From: an uncultured Clostridiaceae bacterium
GTDB taxonomy: Bacteria; Bacillota; Clostridia; Clostridiales; Clostridiaceae
DNA: 64,000 nt
Direction: 5' to 3'
NCBI GenBank assembly: GCA_946405135.1
Contig: CAMJGD010000011.1
Location: 45,343-109,342, forward strand
Shown: piece after piece, positions 55,055 through 63,951 of the stretch
Layout: every line of letters begins with the position of its first letter
Position numbering within the stretch: the stretch's first letter is position 1
The notes under the pieces: model-generated
The model's input: the letters and a program-made list of their open reading frames with translations, nothing else
What the model was told of the DNA's origin: nothing
The model's database searches: none
Translations under genes and position numbers: made by a program

Positions 55055-58000
55055 ATGAGTAGCTTTAACATAATAGCAGAAACAAATGAGGCTACTGTTG
55101 TAGCAAAGTATGCCCCCGAAAAAATAAAAAGTACTGATTATCAAAGCGAAGCTGAGCTTGAAAAAGATTTTATTTATAGGTTAACACAGCAAGGCTATGA
55201 ATATGTGAATATTAAAGATGAAAAAGACTTGATTTTAAATCTTCGTACTCAATTGGAAAAACTCAATAGCTTCATTTTTTCTGATAAAGAGTGGGAGCAG
55301 TTTTATTCTAAAATTATATCCAACGGAAATGAGGGAATTTTAGAGAAAACACGTAAAATCCAAGATGACAGCGTGCAAATTCTCACTTGTGATAGCGGTG
55401 CAACAAAAAATATTAAGCTTATTGATAAAAAGAATATTCATAATAACTTTTTGCAGGTTCTAAACCAGTATGAGGAAGATGGCGGAACTCACCAAACAAG
55501 ATATGATGTTACGATTTTGGTAAATGGTTTTCCAATGGTGCATATTGAATTAAAAAGAAGGGGTGTGGCAATCCGAGAGGCCTTTAATCAGATTAAACGT
55601 TATCAAAGAGATAGTTTTTGGGCTGGCTCAGGTTTGTATGAATACATTCAAGTATTTGTAATTTCCAATGGAACACATACAAAATATTATTCCAATACTA
55701 CAAGAAATCAACACATAAAAGATTCGGAAGAAAAAATATCATCCAAAAAGAAAAAGACAAGCAATAGTTTTGAATTTACAAGCTATTGGGCGGATGCTGA
55801 CAACAAAATTATTCCTGACCTTGTGGACTTTACAAAAACATTTTTTGCAAAGCATACTATTTTGAATATTTTAACCCGTTACTGCGTTTTTACATCAGAA
55901 GATTTATTACTTGTTATGCGTCCTTATCAAATTGCAGCAACTGAAAGAATATTAAATCGCATTGAGGTTTCCACAAACTATAAAAAAACAGGTACAGTAG
56001 GAGCAGGTGGCTATATATGGCACACCACAGGCTCGGGTAAAACCTTAACCAGTTTTAAAACTGCACAGCTTGCCACAACACTTCCATTTATTGATAAAGT
56101 GCTTTTTGTGGTGGACAGAAAAGACCTAGACTATCAGACAATGAAAGAATATGACCGTTTTGAAAAAGGTGCTGCCAATAGTAACACTTCTACTAAAATA
56201 CTTCAAAAGCAATTAGAAGACCCAAATGCCAAAATTATTATTACTACTATTCAGAAGTTAGATGTTTTTATAAGTAAAAATAAAACTCACGATATTTATA
56301 AAAAGCATATAGTAATAATATTTGACGAATGCCACCGTTCTCAATTTGGAGATATGCACGTTAAAATTACAAAAGCCTTTAAAAATTATCATTTGTTTGG
56401 TTTTACAGGTACACCTATTTTTACGAAAAATTCGGGTAGTGGAAATGACCCTAACCTTAGGACTACAGAGCAAGCCTTTGGAGACAAGCTACATACATAT
56501 ACAATTGTAGATGCAATAGGCGATGCAAATGTATTGCCATTTAGAATTGATTACATTAATACAATGAAAGAACCAAGCAATATAAAGGATAAAAAAGTAA
56601 AAGCTATTGACAGAGAAAATGCAATGCTTGAACCAAAACGCATTAGTGAGGTAACTGCCTATATTTTGGAACACTTTGAGCAGAAGACCTATAGAAACCA
56701 AAGTCATTCCTATTATGATTACAAGATTATTACCAATGTAGATAAAATGGCATCTTCAAAAAATAATACGGTTGCAGAGAAAAAGCAAAACACTAAAGTA
56801 AATGGATTTAACTCTATTTTTGCTGTAGCTTCCATTCCTATGGCAATGAAATATTATAATGAATTTAAAAATCAAATGGAAACAAAGGGTAAAAAACTTA
56901 ATATTGCAACAATTTTTAGTTACAGTCCTAATGAGGAAGACCCTGAAGATACTTTATTTGATGAAAACTTTGAAACTGATGGTCTTGACAAAACTTCAAG
57001 AGATTTTCTTGATTCTGCAATAAAAGACTATAATAATACTTTTAATGTGAATTATGATACTTCGGCAGATAAGTTTCCAAATTATTACAAAGACGTTTCC
57101 CTTAGAATGAAAAACCGTGAAATAGATTTGCTAATTGTTGTAAATATGTTTTTAACAGGGTTTGACGCAACAACTTTAAATACTTTATGGGTAGATAAAA
57201 ACCTTAAACAACATGGACTTATTCAAGCCTTTTCCCGTACAAATAGGATATTAAATTCAGTAAAAACCTTTGGCAATATTGTGTGTTTCCGCAATCTTGA
57301 AGATGAAGTAAATGAAGCTCTTGCCTTATTTGGGGACAAGGATGCTAGCGGCATGGTACTTTTAAAAACATACAATGAATATATAAATGGATATGAGGAT
57401 AATGAAAAACATGTTGAAGGATATGCAGAGCTTATTCAGAAACTTGAAAATCTATATCCAATAGGTACAGATATTATTGGTGAGGATGCTCAAAAAGAAT
57501 TCATTAAGCTCTTTGGTGCTATTTTACGTATAAGAAATATTCTTGTTTCTTTCGATGAGTTTAAAAACAATGAAATGCTTTCACAGCGAGATTTTCAGGA
57601 TTATCAAAGTATTTATATTGATCTATATCAGGACTATTCCAAAAGTAATGACAGCGAAAAAGAAAATATAAACGAAGATATTGTTTTTGAAATTGAACTG
57701 ATTAAACAAGTAGAAGTAAATATTGATTATATCTTGATGCTTGTTGCAAAATATCATCAATCTAATTGTAAAGATAAAAGTATTCTCACTACTATTGATA
57801 AAACTATCAATTCAAGCATTGAACTTCGTAGTAAAAAGGAACTTATACATGGATTTATTGCCCAAATTAATGCAACCACTGATGTGGACAAGGATTGGCG
57901 AGAATTTATAAAAAAACAAAAAGAACAGGATTTGTCTACTATCATTGCAGATGAAAAACTCAAACTAGAAGAAACTCAAAAATTTATTAATAATGCATTT

Positions 58001-58234
58001 TATGATGGGATACTAAAAACTACAGGTACGGATATTGATAAAATTCTACCTCCTGTATCACGTTTCGGTGGTGGTAGAACAGAGAAGAAACAAAGCGTTA
58101 TTGAAAAGTTGTTGAAATTCTTTGATAAGTATTTTGGACTTGTAAATCAAGAGATGATTTCTAATCCTATCCTAACCTCAGAGCAGCAAAATGCAGAAAA
58201 AGTTGCTGAGACTGCTGAAGATTATAATGTTTAA
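55055..58234 (+). CDS. hsdR: Type I restriction endonuclease motor subunit HsdR
   Basis: 1059 residues. N-terminal PD-(D/E)xK nuclease: YDVTILVNG then HIELKRRG (E165, K167). Superfamily 2 motor: Walker A TTGSGKTLTS (about 324-333), DECH box FDECHRSQFG (D424), GFTGTP (about 449) and FSRTNR in motif VI. Cleaves unmodified DNA after ATP-driven translocation. Start is ATG 55055 behind AAGGAGGAG; an upstream in-frame start at 55001 would overlap the spacer hairpin. CGT/CGC-rich like hsdM. Confidence 0.96.
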   Translation: MSSFNIIAETNEATVVAKYAPEKIKSTDYQSEAELEKDFIYRLTQQGYEYVNIKDEKDLILNLRTQLEKLNSFIFSDKEWEQFYSKIISNGNEGILEKTRKIQDDSVQILTCDSGATKNIKLIDKKNIHNNFLQVLNQYEEDGGTHQTRYDVTILVNGFPMVHIELKRRGVAIREAFNQIKRYQRDSFWAGSGLYEYIQVFVISNGTHTKYYSNTTRNQHIKDSEEKISSKKKKTSNSFEFTSYWADADNKIIPDLVDFTKTFFAKHTILNILTRYCVFTSEDLLLVMRPYQIAATERILNRIEVSTNYKKTGTVGAGGYIWHTTGSGKTLTSFKTAQLATTLPFIDKVLFVVDRKDLDYQTMKEYDRFEKGAANSNTSTKILQKQLEDPNAKIIITTIQKLDVFISKNKTHDIYKKHIVIIFDECHRSQFGDMHVKITKAFKNYHLFGFTGTPIFTKNSGSGNDPNLRTTEQAFGDKLHTYTIVDAIGDANVLPFRIDYINTMKEPSNIKDKKVKAIDRENAMLEPKRISEVTAYILEHFEQKTYRNQSHSYYDYKIITNVDKMASSKNNTVAEKKQNTKVNGFNSIFAVASIPMAMKYYNEFKNQMETKGKKLNIATIFSYSPNEEDPEDTLFDENFETDGLDKTSRDFLDSAIKDYNNTFNVNYDTSADKFPNYYKDVSLRMKNREIDLLIVVNMFLTGFDATTLNTLWVDKNLKQHGLIQAFSRTNRILNSVKTFGNIVCFRNLEDEVNEALALFGDKDASGMVLLKTYNEYINGYEDNEKHVEGYAELIQKLENLYPIGTDIIGEDAQKEFIKLFGAILRIRNILVSFDEFKNNEMLSQRDFQDYQSIYIDLYQDYSKSNDSEKENINEDIVFEIELIKQVEVNIDYILMLVAKYHQSNCKDKSILTTIDKTINSSIELRSKKELIHGFIAQINATTDVDKDWREFIKKQKEQDLSTIIADEKLKLEETQKFINNAFYDGILKTTGTDIDKILPPVSRFGGGRTEKKQSVIEKLLKFFDKYFGLVNQEMISNPILTSEQQNAEKVAETAEDYNV

Positions 58235-58257
58235 ATAATTAAAGGTGGTGAATAAAT

Positions 58258-58479
58258 ATGCCAGATATAAAATTTGAAATAAAACAAACCCTAGGAACTC
58301 TTTCAGAGTCTTCAAAAGGCTGGAAGAAGGAGCTAAATCTAATTTCTTGGAATGATAAGGCACCTAAATATGATCTAAGAGATTGGGATGTTGAACATAA
58401 GAAAATGGGTAAAGGTGTAACACTTACAGAAGAAGAATTAAAGAAGCTTAAAGATGTACTTAATAGTATGGATTTATAA
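58258..58479 (+). CDS. YdbC-type PC4-like single-stranded DNA-binding protein
   Basis: 73 residues of the YdbC/PC4 family. Features are FEIKQTLGTLSES, GWKKELNLISWND and PKYDLRDWDVEHKKMGKGVTL, which form the curved beta sheet and end in the helix EEELKKLKDVL. Such proteins are dimers that bind single-stranded nucleic acid. AAAGGTGGTG before ATG, 23 bases after hsdR, so it is cotranscribed with the restriction operon. Role in restriction unknown. Confidence 0.88.
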   Translation: MPDIKFEIKQTLGTLSESSKGWKKELNLISWNDKAPKYDLRDWDVEHKKMGKGVTLTEEELKKLKDVLNSMDL

Positions 58480-58548
58480 ATTTGTGCAATATGACATAGA
58501 ATTAAAGAAATCATAATCTTGATAAATAGGGAAATCTATATATGATGT

Positions 58549-58590
58549 AAAGACTATGCTAAATGAGAAAATTAGCATAGTCTTTTTGTT
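58549..58590 (+). terminator. Terminator of the hsd operon
   Basis: Fourteen-base-pair stem (58549-58562 with 58572-58585), nine-base loop, TTTTTG. The rest of the interval to 58866 holds only a 24-codon closed frame at 58704-58778 and no recognisable gene. Confidence 0.88.
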
Positions 58591-58866
58591 ACAAAAGCAT
58601 TGCTAAACATGGTATAATTTGTAGTAAATAACTGTAATGTGATTAGTTAGTTAATGGTCATTCATTGGTGAGTACCATAAGGAAAATGTATAAGAGCAAT
58701 AGTATGAAGGATTTTATGATATGTGGATACCAATATTTTTTAGATAATGAACCTGAGATTCGTTCACAAATGAAATAGTGATTAGCGTAATTAAAGTGTA
58801 CTCTAGAGCTAAGCATAGATGAAAAGACTAAAATAGAAGTTAAATACTAGATATTGGAGAATAATT

Positions 58867-59817
58867 ATGATATTAAGTGTAAGTAGAAGAACTGATATTC
58901 CTGCATTTTACAGCGAATGGTTTATGAATAGAATAAATGCTGGTTATGTTTATGTACGTAATCCTTATAATTACAATCAAATTTCTAAAATAGATATTAA
59001 GCCTGATAAAGTGGACTGTATAGTATTTTGGACGAAAAATCCAAAACCATTGATTAATAGATTAAAAGAATTAGATGAAAAAGGGTATAAATATTATTTT
59101 CAATACACCATAACTCCTTATAATAAAGAACTGGAAGTTGGTGTAAATGATAAAAAGCATATTATTAATACTTTTATAGAATTATCAGAGAAGATAGGAA
59201 AAGAAAAGGTAATACTTAGATATGATCCTATAATTGTAACTGATAGGTATAATGAGGATTTTCATATAAAAGCTTTTAAAAAATTGTGTGATAAAGTTCA
59301 TAGCCACACAAACAAAATAATATTTAGCTTTTTAGATGATTATAGAAAAGTGGCAAGAAATATGAAAAATATATCAGTAAAAGAACTAACAGATTTAGAA
59401 ATGAAAAATATATCATCAAAATTAGTAGAAGTAACAAATGAGTATGGTATATCATTGGAAACTTGTGCAGAAAAAATAGATTTGCAGCATATAGGAATAA
59501 ATCATGCTAAGTGTATAGATGGTTATTTAATTCAGAAGATTATTGGTTGTGATATTAAAAATATAGATAGCTTAGATGGAAATAGAAAACATTGTGGCTG
59601 CATGAAATGTATTGATATTGGACAATATGATACTTGTATACATAACTGTTTATATTGTTATGCAAATGTAAACAAGGATAAAGCAAATGCTAATTTTAGA
59701 ATACATGATCCAAACTCTCCAATTCTATCAGGTATCTTTAACGAAGAAAATGTAAAAGAAAGAAAAGATGTTAAGAGTTTTAAAAAAGAAGTTAATAAAC
59801 AATTATCTTTGTGGTAG
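58867..59817 (+). CDS. DUF1848 family protein with Cys-rich C-terminus
   Basis: 316 residues. N-terminal ILSVSRRTDIPAFYSEWFMN and VYVRNPYNYNQISKIDI are typical of DUF1848. KVDCIVFWTKNPKPLI and VILRYDPIIVT suggest a TIM-barrel. The C-terminal CGCMKCIDIGQYDTCIHNC followed by LYCYAN holds six cysteines, likely a metal or iron-sulfur site; it resembles radical-SAM barrels, but the canonical N-terminal CxxxCxxC is absent. No known function. Start ATG 58867 behind TTGGAGAA. Confidence 0.85.
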   Translation: MILSVSRRTDIPAFYSEWFMNRINAGYVYVRNPYNYNQISKIDIKPDKVDCIVFWTKNPKPLINRLKELDEKGYKYYFQYTITPYNKELEVGVNDKKHIINTFIELSEKIGKEKVILRYDPIIVTDRYNEDFHIKAFKKLCDKVHSHTNKIIFSFLDDYRKVARNMKNISVKELTDLEMKNISSKLVEVTNEYGISLETCAEKIDLQHIGINHAKCIDGYLIQKIIGCDIKNIDSLDGNRKHCGCMKCIDIGQYDTCIHNCLYCYANVNKDKANANFRIHDPNSPILSGIFNEENVKERKDVKSFKKEVNKQLSLW

Positions 59818-59856
59818 GGTATAGAGATATTATGTATACAAAACTACTAAATATAT

Positions 59857-59924
59857 GTCACAATAAAAAGTAGATGGGGATTGTCCAAGGGATAAATGTT
59901 ATTCCATCAACTTTTAGTTGTGAC
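59857..59924 (+). repeat. Imperfect inverted repeat in the leader of the ribosomal-protection gene
   Basis: 59857-59877 pairs with 59904-59924 in 18 of 21 positions, with a 26-base loop. No T-run follows. Could be a regulatory hairpin. Confidence 0.5.
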
Positions 59925-60025
59925 AGAGTTATATATTGGGATCTAACTACACAGGGAAAGTTTCTACTTACAAAATTATCCAAACGCTTATTAAACTTAT
60001 TAAAAGAGAGGAATCTAGATATAAT

Positions 60026-61957
60026 ATGAACAAAACTATTGGAATACTAGCTCATGTAGATGCGGGTAAGACTACTTTTGCAGAGCAGATACTATATCAC
60101 ACAAAAAGCATTAAAGTTAGAGGAAGAGTGGATCATAAGAATTCTTTTTTAGATAGTAATAGCATAGAAAGAGATAGGGGAATTACCATATTCTCTAAAC
60201 AAGCTGTTTTTAATTATAATGATTCTAATTATTATTTACTAGATACTCCTGGTCATATAGACTTTTCTCCTGAAATGGAAAGAACTATTGAAGTAATGGA
60301 TTATGCTATAATTGTTATTAGTGCGGTGGAAGGTATTCAGGCGCATACAGAAACTGTATGGAAGCTTTTGAGAAAACATAGAGTACCAACCTTCTTTTTT
60401 ATAAATAAAATTGATAGGGCAGAGTGTAATATTAAAAATGTATTAGAAGAAATAAAGTTAAATTTAACTAAAGATATTTGTTTTATTAATGAATCCTTTA
60501 ATGATGAAAATATGGATGATGATCTTATAGAGTTTGTAGCAGAGCGCAATGAGGCACTCCTTTGCAAATATCTAGAAGGAACATATGAAAAAGGATTATG
60601 GATTGATTCTATGAAAAAAATGTTTAAGGAGAATAAAATATATCCATGCTTTAGCGGGTCAGCTCTCCAGGATATAGGAATTGATAGTTTTTTAAAAGCT
60701 TTAGACAAGCTTACCTATACTGAATATAATAGCAGCGGAGATTTTTCAGGTAAGGTATTTAAAATTTTTCATGATGAAAAAGGCAATAAGGTAGTTTATA
60801 TTAAAGCATTAAGCGGAGCTTTAAATGTAAGAGATGAAATCTTTAATGAAAAGGTAAGTGAGCTAAGAATATATAATGGAAATAAGTATAAAACTGTTGA
60901 TAAAGTTTTTGCGGGAGAAATCTTTGGTGCTATGGGACTTTATGATGCAGCCATAGGAGATGGTTTAGGAAATTTAAAAGATAAACTTAGCTATGAAATG
61001 ATTCCAACCTTAAAATCAAAAGTTATTTTTGATAAAAATATAAATGCAAAAGATGTGCTGAAATATTTTAAAATTTTGGAATCAGAAGAACCTACTTTAA
61101 AGGTATTATGGGAAGAGAGTCTTCAAGAAATTCAGGTTCATATAATGGGTGTAATTCAATTAGAGATTTTAAAAAAATTAGTAGAAGAAAGATTTCATCT
61201 ATTAGTAGAGTTTGGTCCTTGTGAAGTTTTATATAAAGAAACTATTATGACAGAGGCCACTGGCTATGGTCATTTTGAACCTTTAAGACACTATGCAGAA
61301 GTTCATCTTAAGCTTGAACCAGGAGAAAGAAATAGCGGAATTGTATTTGAAAGCAAATGTCATACAGATGATCTAACTATAGGTAATCAAAATTTGGTAC
61401 GTACTCATATTTATGAAAGGGAGCATCATGGTATATTAACTGGCAATGCTATAACTGATATTAAGATAACTTTATTAACGGGAAGAGCACATAATAAGCA
61501 TACCTGTGGAGGAGATTTTAGAGAAGCTGCCTTTAGAGCATTAAGGCAGGGATTAGAAAAATCAAAAAATGTATTGTTGGAGCCTTATTATAGTTTTAAA
61601 ATGGAATGTGCTATAGATCATATGGGAAAAATATTATCTGATATTCAAAAGTTAAATGGTACTTTTAATCCGCCTAAAACCTATGAAAATAAGGTCATTA
61701 TCACGGGTAGAGGACCTGTTTCCACATTTATGAATTATAGTATGGAATTTATTCCTTTAACTAAAGGTAAAGGGAGAATCAGCTTTGTATTTGATGGATA
61801 TGATATCTGTCATAATGAAGAAGAAGTGATTAAAAAAATAAATTATAATAAAAATGCAGATAAGGAATATACTTCTGCTTCAGTTTTCTGCTCAAAAGGA
61901 CAATCATATTTTGTAAAAGGCGAAGAGGCTGAAAAATATATGCACTGTTTATTATGA
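60026..61957 (+). CDS. Tet(M)/TetB(P)-like ribosomal-protection GTPase (EF-G relative)
   Basis: 643 residues, the length of tetracycline ribosomal protection proteins. GTPase motifs: AHVDAGKTT (A9-T17), DTPGHIDF (D73 on), NKIDRA (N127 on) and CFSGSALQDIGID. The middle domains continue and the C-terminus ends with the domain IV/V pattern (ECAIDHMGKILSDI, GRGPVSTFMNYSMEF). Start at MNKTIGILAHVDAGKTTF by homology; AGAGAGG lies 14 bases upstream, which is long. Substrate spectrum cannot be judged, so clinical resistance is not implied. Many clostridia carry such chromosomal relatives. Confidence 0.87.
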   Translation: MNKTIGILAHVDAGKTTFAEQILYHTKSIKVRGRVDHKNSFLDSNSIERDRGITIFSKQAVFNYNDSNYYLLDTPGHIDFSPEMERTIEVMDYAIIVISAVEGIQAHTETVWKLLRKHRVPTFFFINKIDRAECNIKNVLEEIKLNLTKDICFINESFNDENMDDDLIEFVAERNEALLCKYLEGTYEKGLWIDSMKKMFKENKIYPCFSGSALQDIGIDSFLKALDKLTYTEYNSSGDFSGKVFKIFHDEKGNKVVYIKALSGALNVRDEIFNEKVSELRIYNGNKYKTVDKVFAGEIFGAMGLYDAAIGDGLGNLKDKLSYEMIPTLKSKVIFDKNINAKDVLKYFKILESEEPTLKVLWEESLQEIQVHIMGVIQLEILKKLVEERFHLLVEFGPCEVLYKETIMTEATGYGHFEPLRHYAEVHLKLEPGERNSGIVFESKCHTDDLTIGNQNLVRTHIYEREHHGILTGNAITDIKITLLTGRAHNKHTCGGDFREAAFRALRQGLEKSKNVLLEPYYSFKMECAIDHMGKILSDIQKLNGTFNPPKTYENKVIITGRGPVSTFMNYSMEFIPLTKGKGRISFVFDGYDICHNEEEVIKKINYNKNADKEYTSASVFCSKGQSYFVKGEEAEKYMHCLL

Positions 61958-62070
61958 CTCTAAGGTACAAGGGTAAGTAGCCATATACTAAAGGCTTATG
62001 GATATAAATGATACAAGAAAATAATGTAATTTATAATTATGGAGTTGAAAATATTGATTTCTTTCAAAAG

Positions 62071-62115
62071 AGCTGCGAGTAATGGATAAAAAATCTATTA
62101 TCTGCAGCTTTTTTT
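62071..62115 (+). terminator. Terminator of the ribosomal-protection gene
   Basis: Seventeen-base stem 62071-62087 with 62093-62109 containing three G-T pairs and one mismatch, five-base loop, then a run of T. Confidence 0.85.
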
Positions 62116-62118
62116 ACA

Positions 62119-62158
62119 TTTTAATCTAATTTTAATCTAATCCTTAATTTTTTTTAAT
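62119..62158 (+). promoter_or_regulatory. Helically phased TTTAAT repeats upstream of the PepSY operon
   Basis: TTTAAT at 62120, 62131, 62153 and a CTTAAT variant at 62143, spaced 11, 12 and 10 bases. The first two are parts of exact TTTTAATCTAAT words. OmpR/PhoP-type regulators bind such phased direct repeats. No consensus -35 is visible downstream, which fits activated transcription. Confidence 0.5.
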
Positions 62159-62207
62159 TTTAGGTATATACCATATAAATATAATAAAAAGTAGGAGGAA
62201 ATAGACA

Positions 62208-62609
62208 ATGAATAATATTTTTGAAAAGATAAAGAAGGTTTTTAAAACTTATAAAAAGAGAATACTAATAAGTATATCAATTGGTTTATTGGCTTTTATT
62301 ATTGTAGCAGGTATAATAGGTGGAGTAGTTCATTCAAAAGCAAATGCTAATATGAAATACAGCCAAGATAAGCTTCAGCAAATTGCATTAGGAAAAGTTC
62401 CTGGTGAGGTAATAGAGGTAGATAAAAAACTAAATTTTAGAGAAGCGGTTTACGAATATAAGTTCAAAATTAAAGATAAAGAAAATATGCTTCAAACAGT
62501 TAAGGTAGACTCTAAAAACGGTGTAATATTAAAAGTAAATAACGAAAAATCTATGAAAGAAAACAAAGAAGGTCATAGAGAACATAAAGAGCACCGTGAC
62601 AGAAAATAA
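62208..62609 (+). CDS. Membrane-anchored PepSY-domain protein
   Basis: 133 residues. Basic N-terminus, one membrane segment about 18-41 (ISIGLLAFIIVAGIIGGVV), then an external PepSY-like domain with KLQQIALGKVPGEVIEVDKK and a charged His/Lys/Glu-rich tail (KEGHREHKEHRDRK) that might bind metal. Usually sits beside a two-component system, as here, and probably modulates signal or protease activity. AGGAGGAA nine bases before ATG. Confidence 0.8.
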   Translation: MNNIFEKIKKVFKTYKKRILISISIGLLAFIIVAGIIGGVVHSKANANMKYSQDKLQQIALGKVPGEVIEVDKKLNFREAVYEYKFKIKDKENMLQTVKVDSKNGVILKVNNEKSMKENKEGHREHKEHRDRK

Positions 62610-62633
62610 ATAAAAGGTGTATATTAATATTAT

Positions 62634-62660
62634 ATAGTGAGCTATTAGCTCACTATTTTA
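62634..62660 (+). terminator. Terminator-like hairpin between PepSY gene and response regulator
   Basis: Ten-base-pair stem ATAGTGAGCT/AGCTCACTAT with a three-base loop and TTTTA. The weak T-run suggests partial attenuation in the operon, lowering the regulator relative to the PepSY protein. Confidence 0.55.
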
Positions 62661-62681
62661 CTATGGAAGGAAGATGATAGG

Positions 62682-63362
62682 TTGAAGATGTTTAAAATTC
62701 TTTTAGTAGAAGATGAAAAACAAATGGCGATGTTTATTGAAATGGAATTAAATCATGAAGGATACAAAGTTGATATAGCTTACGATGGAAGAGAAGGTTT
62801 AAATATGGCAGGGGAAAAGGAGTATGACTTAATACTTCTTGATATTATGATACCTGAATTAAATGGAATTGAAGTATGCAGAAGAATAAGACAATTTTCT
62901 CAGATACCTATTATAATGCTTACTGCCAAAAGTGATGTATCAGATAAGGTATTAGGTCTAGATATAGGTGCCAATGATTATATTACAAAACCCTTTGCAA
63001 TAGAAGAGCTATTAGCAAGAATAAGGGTACATGAAAGAAATAAATCTATAAACTATGATACGGATTTAATAAAAGTAAAAGATATTGTTATGGATAATAA
63101 AACTCATAAGGTTAAGAGAAAGGATAAAGAAATTGAACTTACAAAAAAGGAGTATGATCTTTTAAAACTGCTATTGATAAATAGGAATGTTGTACTTACT
63201 AGAGATAAGATAATTGAAAAGGTATGGGGCTATGACTATGTAGGGGATACTAATGTAGTAGATGTATTTATAAGATATTTACGGGGTAAAATTGATGATG
63301 AATTTGAAGAGAAACTTATAACTACTATAAGAGGGGTAGGATATGTTATCAAAGACAAGTAA
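62682..63362 (+). CDS. OmpR/PhoP-family response regulator
   Basis: 226 residues. Receiver with LLVEDEKQMAM, phospho-acceptor Asp in LILLDIMIPELNG, Thr in IIMLTAKSDVSD and Lys in ITKPFAIEEL. C-terminal winged helix includes VWGYDYVGDTNVVDVFIRYL and TTIRGVGYVI. TTG 62682 fits the GGAAGGAAG site better than ATG 62688 by spacing, and both are in frame. The 3' end overlaps the kinase gene by 20 bases. Confidence 0.92.
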   Translation: MKMFKILLVEDEKQMAMFIEMELNHEGYKVDIAYDGREGLNMAGEKEYDLILLDIMIPELNGIEVCRRIRQFSQIPIIMLTAKSDVSDKVLGLDIGANDYITKPFAIEELLARIRVHERNKSINYDTDLIKVKDIVMDNKTHKVKRKDKEIELTKKEYDLLKLLLINRNVVLTRDKIIEKVWGYDYVGDTNVVDVFIRYLRGKIDDEFEEKLITTIRGVGYVIKDK

Positions 63363-63951
63363 TTACATTTTAAAGACTATTAAAAGCGCAAAAATTTCTA
63401 TAAAGCTTACTTTAGTTTATGCATTTATGTTCTCGTTAGTATTGCTCATTCTAAATGCTTCAATTCTATACGGTGTAAAGTATTATTTATATAATCAATC
63501 AAATAAACAGATAGATGATATGCAAACTATAATATTAAATAAAATAAAGTCACAAGATGAGCAGTTAGATCTGTCAGATAAAGATATTTTTTCAGAAATT
63601 CCTTATAAACAGAATATATTCATATGGATAACCCAGGAAGATGGGGAAATAATAAATTCATCAGAAAAAATTAATTATGAAACTAAACAAATTCATGATA
63701 GAATAGAACACTTAAAAGCAAAAGGAAAACGATTGGAAGATAAAGAAAAGCATTTAGTCTATAGAAATACTAAATTTAAAAGCAAAAAATATGGTACTAT
63801 ATATGTTCAAATGGCAAAAGACATGCATAGTGAATATGATTTCATGAAAATATTATTTTGGGTTATGGCTGTAGCTGATTTTTTAGGTATTATTGCTTCT
63901 ATTATAGTAGGCTACATGGTAAGTAAGAAGATGTTAAAGCCCATTTATTAA
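63343..63951 (+). pseudogene. Sensor histidine kinase truncated after the second membrane segment
   Basis: 202 residues. First membrane segment about 24-46, extracytoplasmic sensor region with a long charged helix (HDRIEHLKAKGKRLEDKEKH), second segment about 170-190 (FWVMAVADFLGIIASIIVGYM). It then reads VSKKMLKPI and stops at TAA; that motif normally opens the HAMP domain, so HAMP, dimerisation and ATPase domains are missing. Either an insertion or a frameshift disrupted it. It may not be functional, or the missing part may lie beyond the window end in another frame. Overlaps its partner regulator by 20 bases. Confidence 0.75.

Noticed and set aside
58704..58778. 24-codon frame starting MKDFMICGYQ
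   Set aside because: No ribosome-binding site, no relatives known to me, and too short to support.
59936..60025. 30-codon N-terminal extension of the ribosomal-protection GTPase
   Set aside because: In frame, but starts at a TTG without a ribosome site; family members begin at the MNKTIGILAHVDAGKT position.
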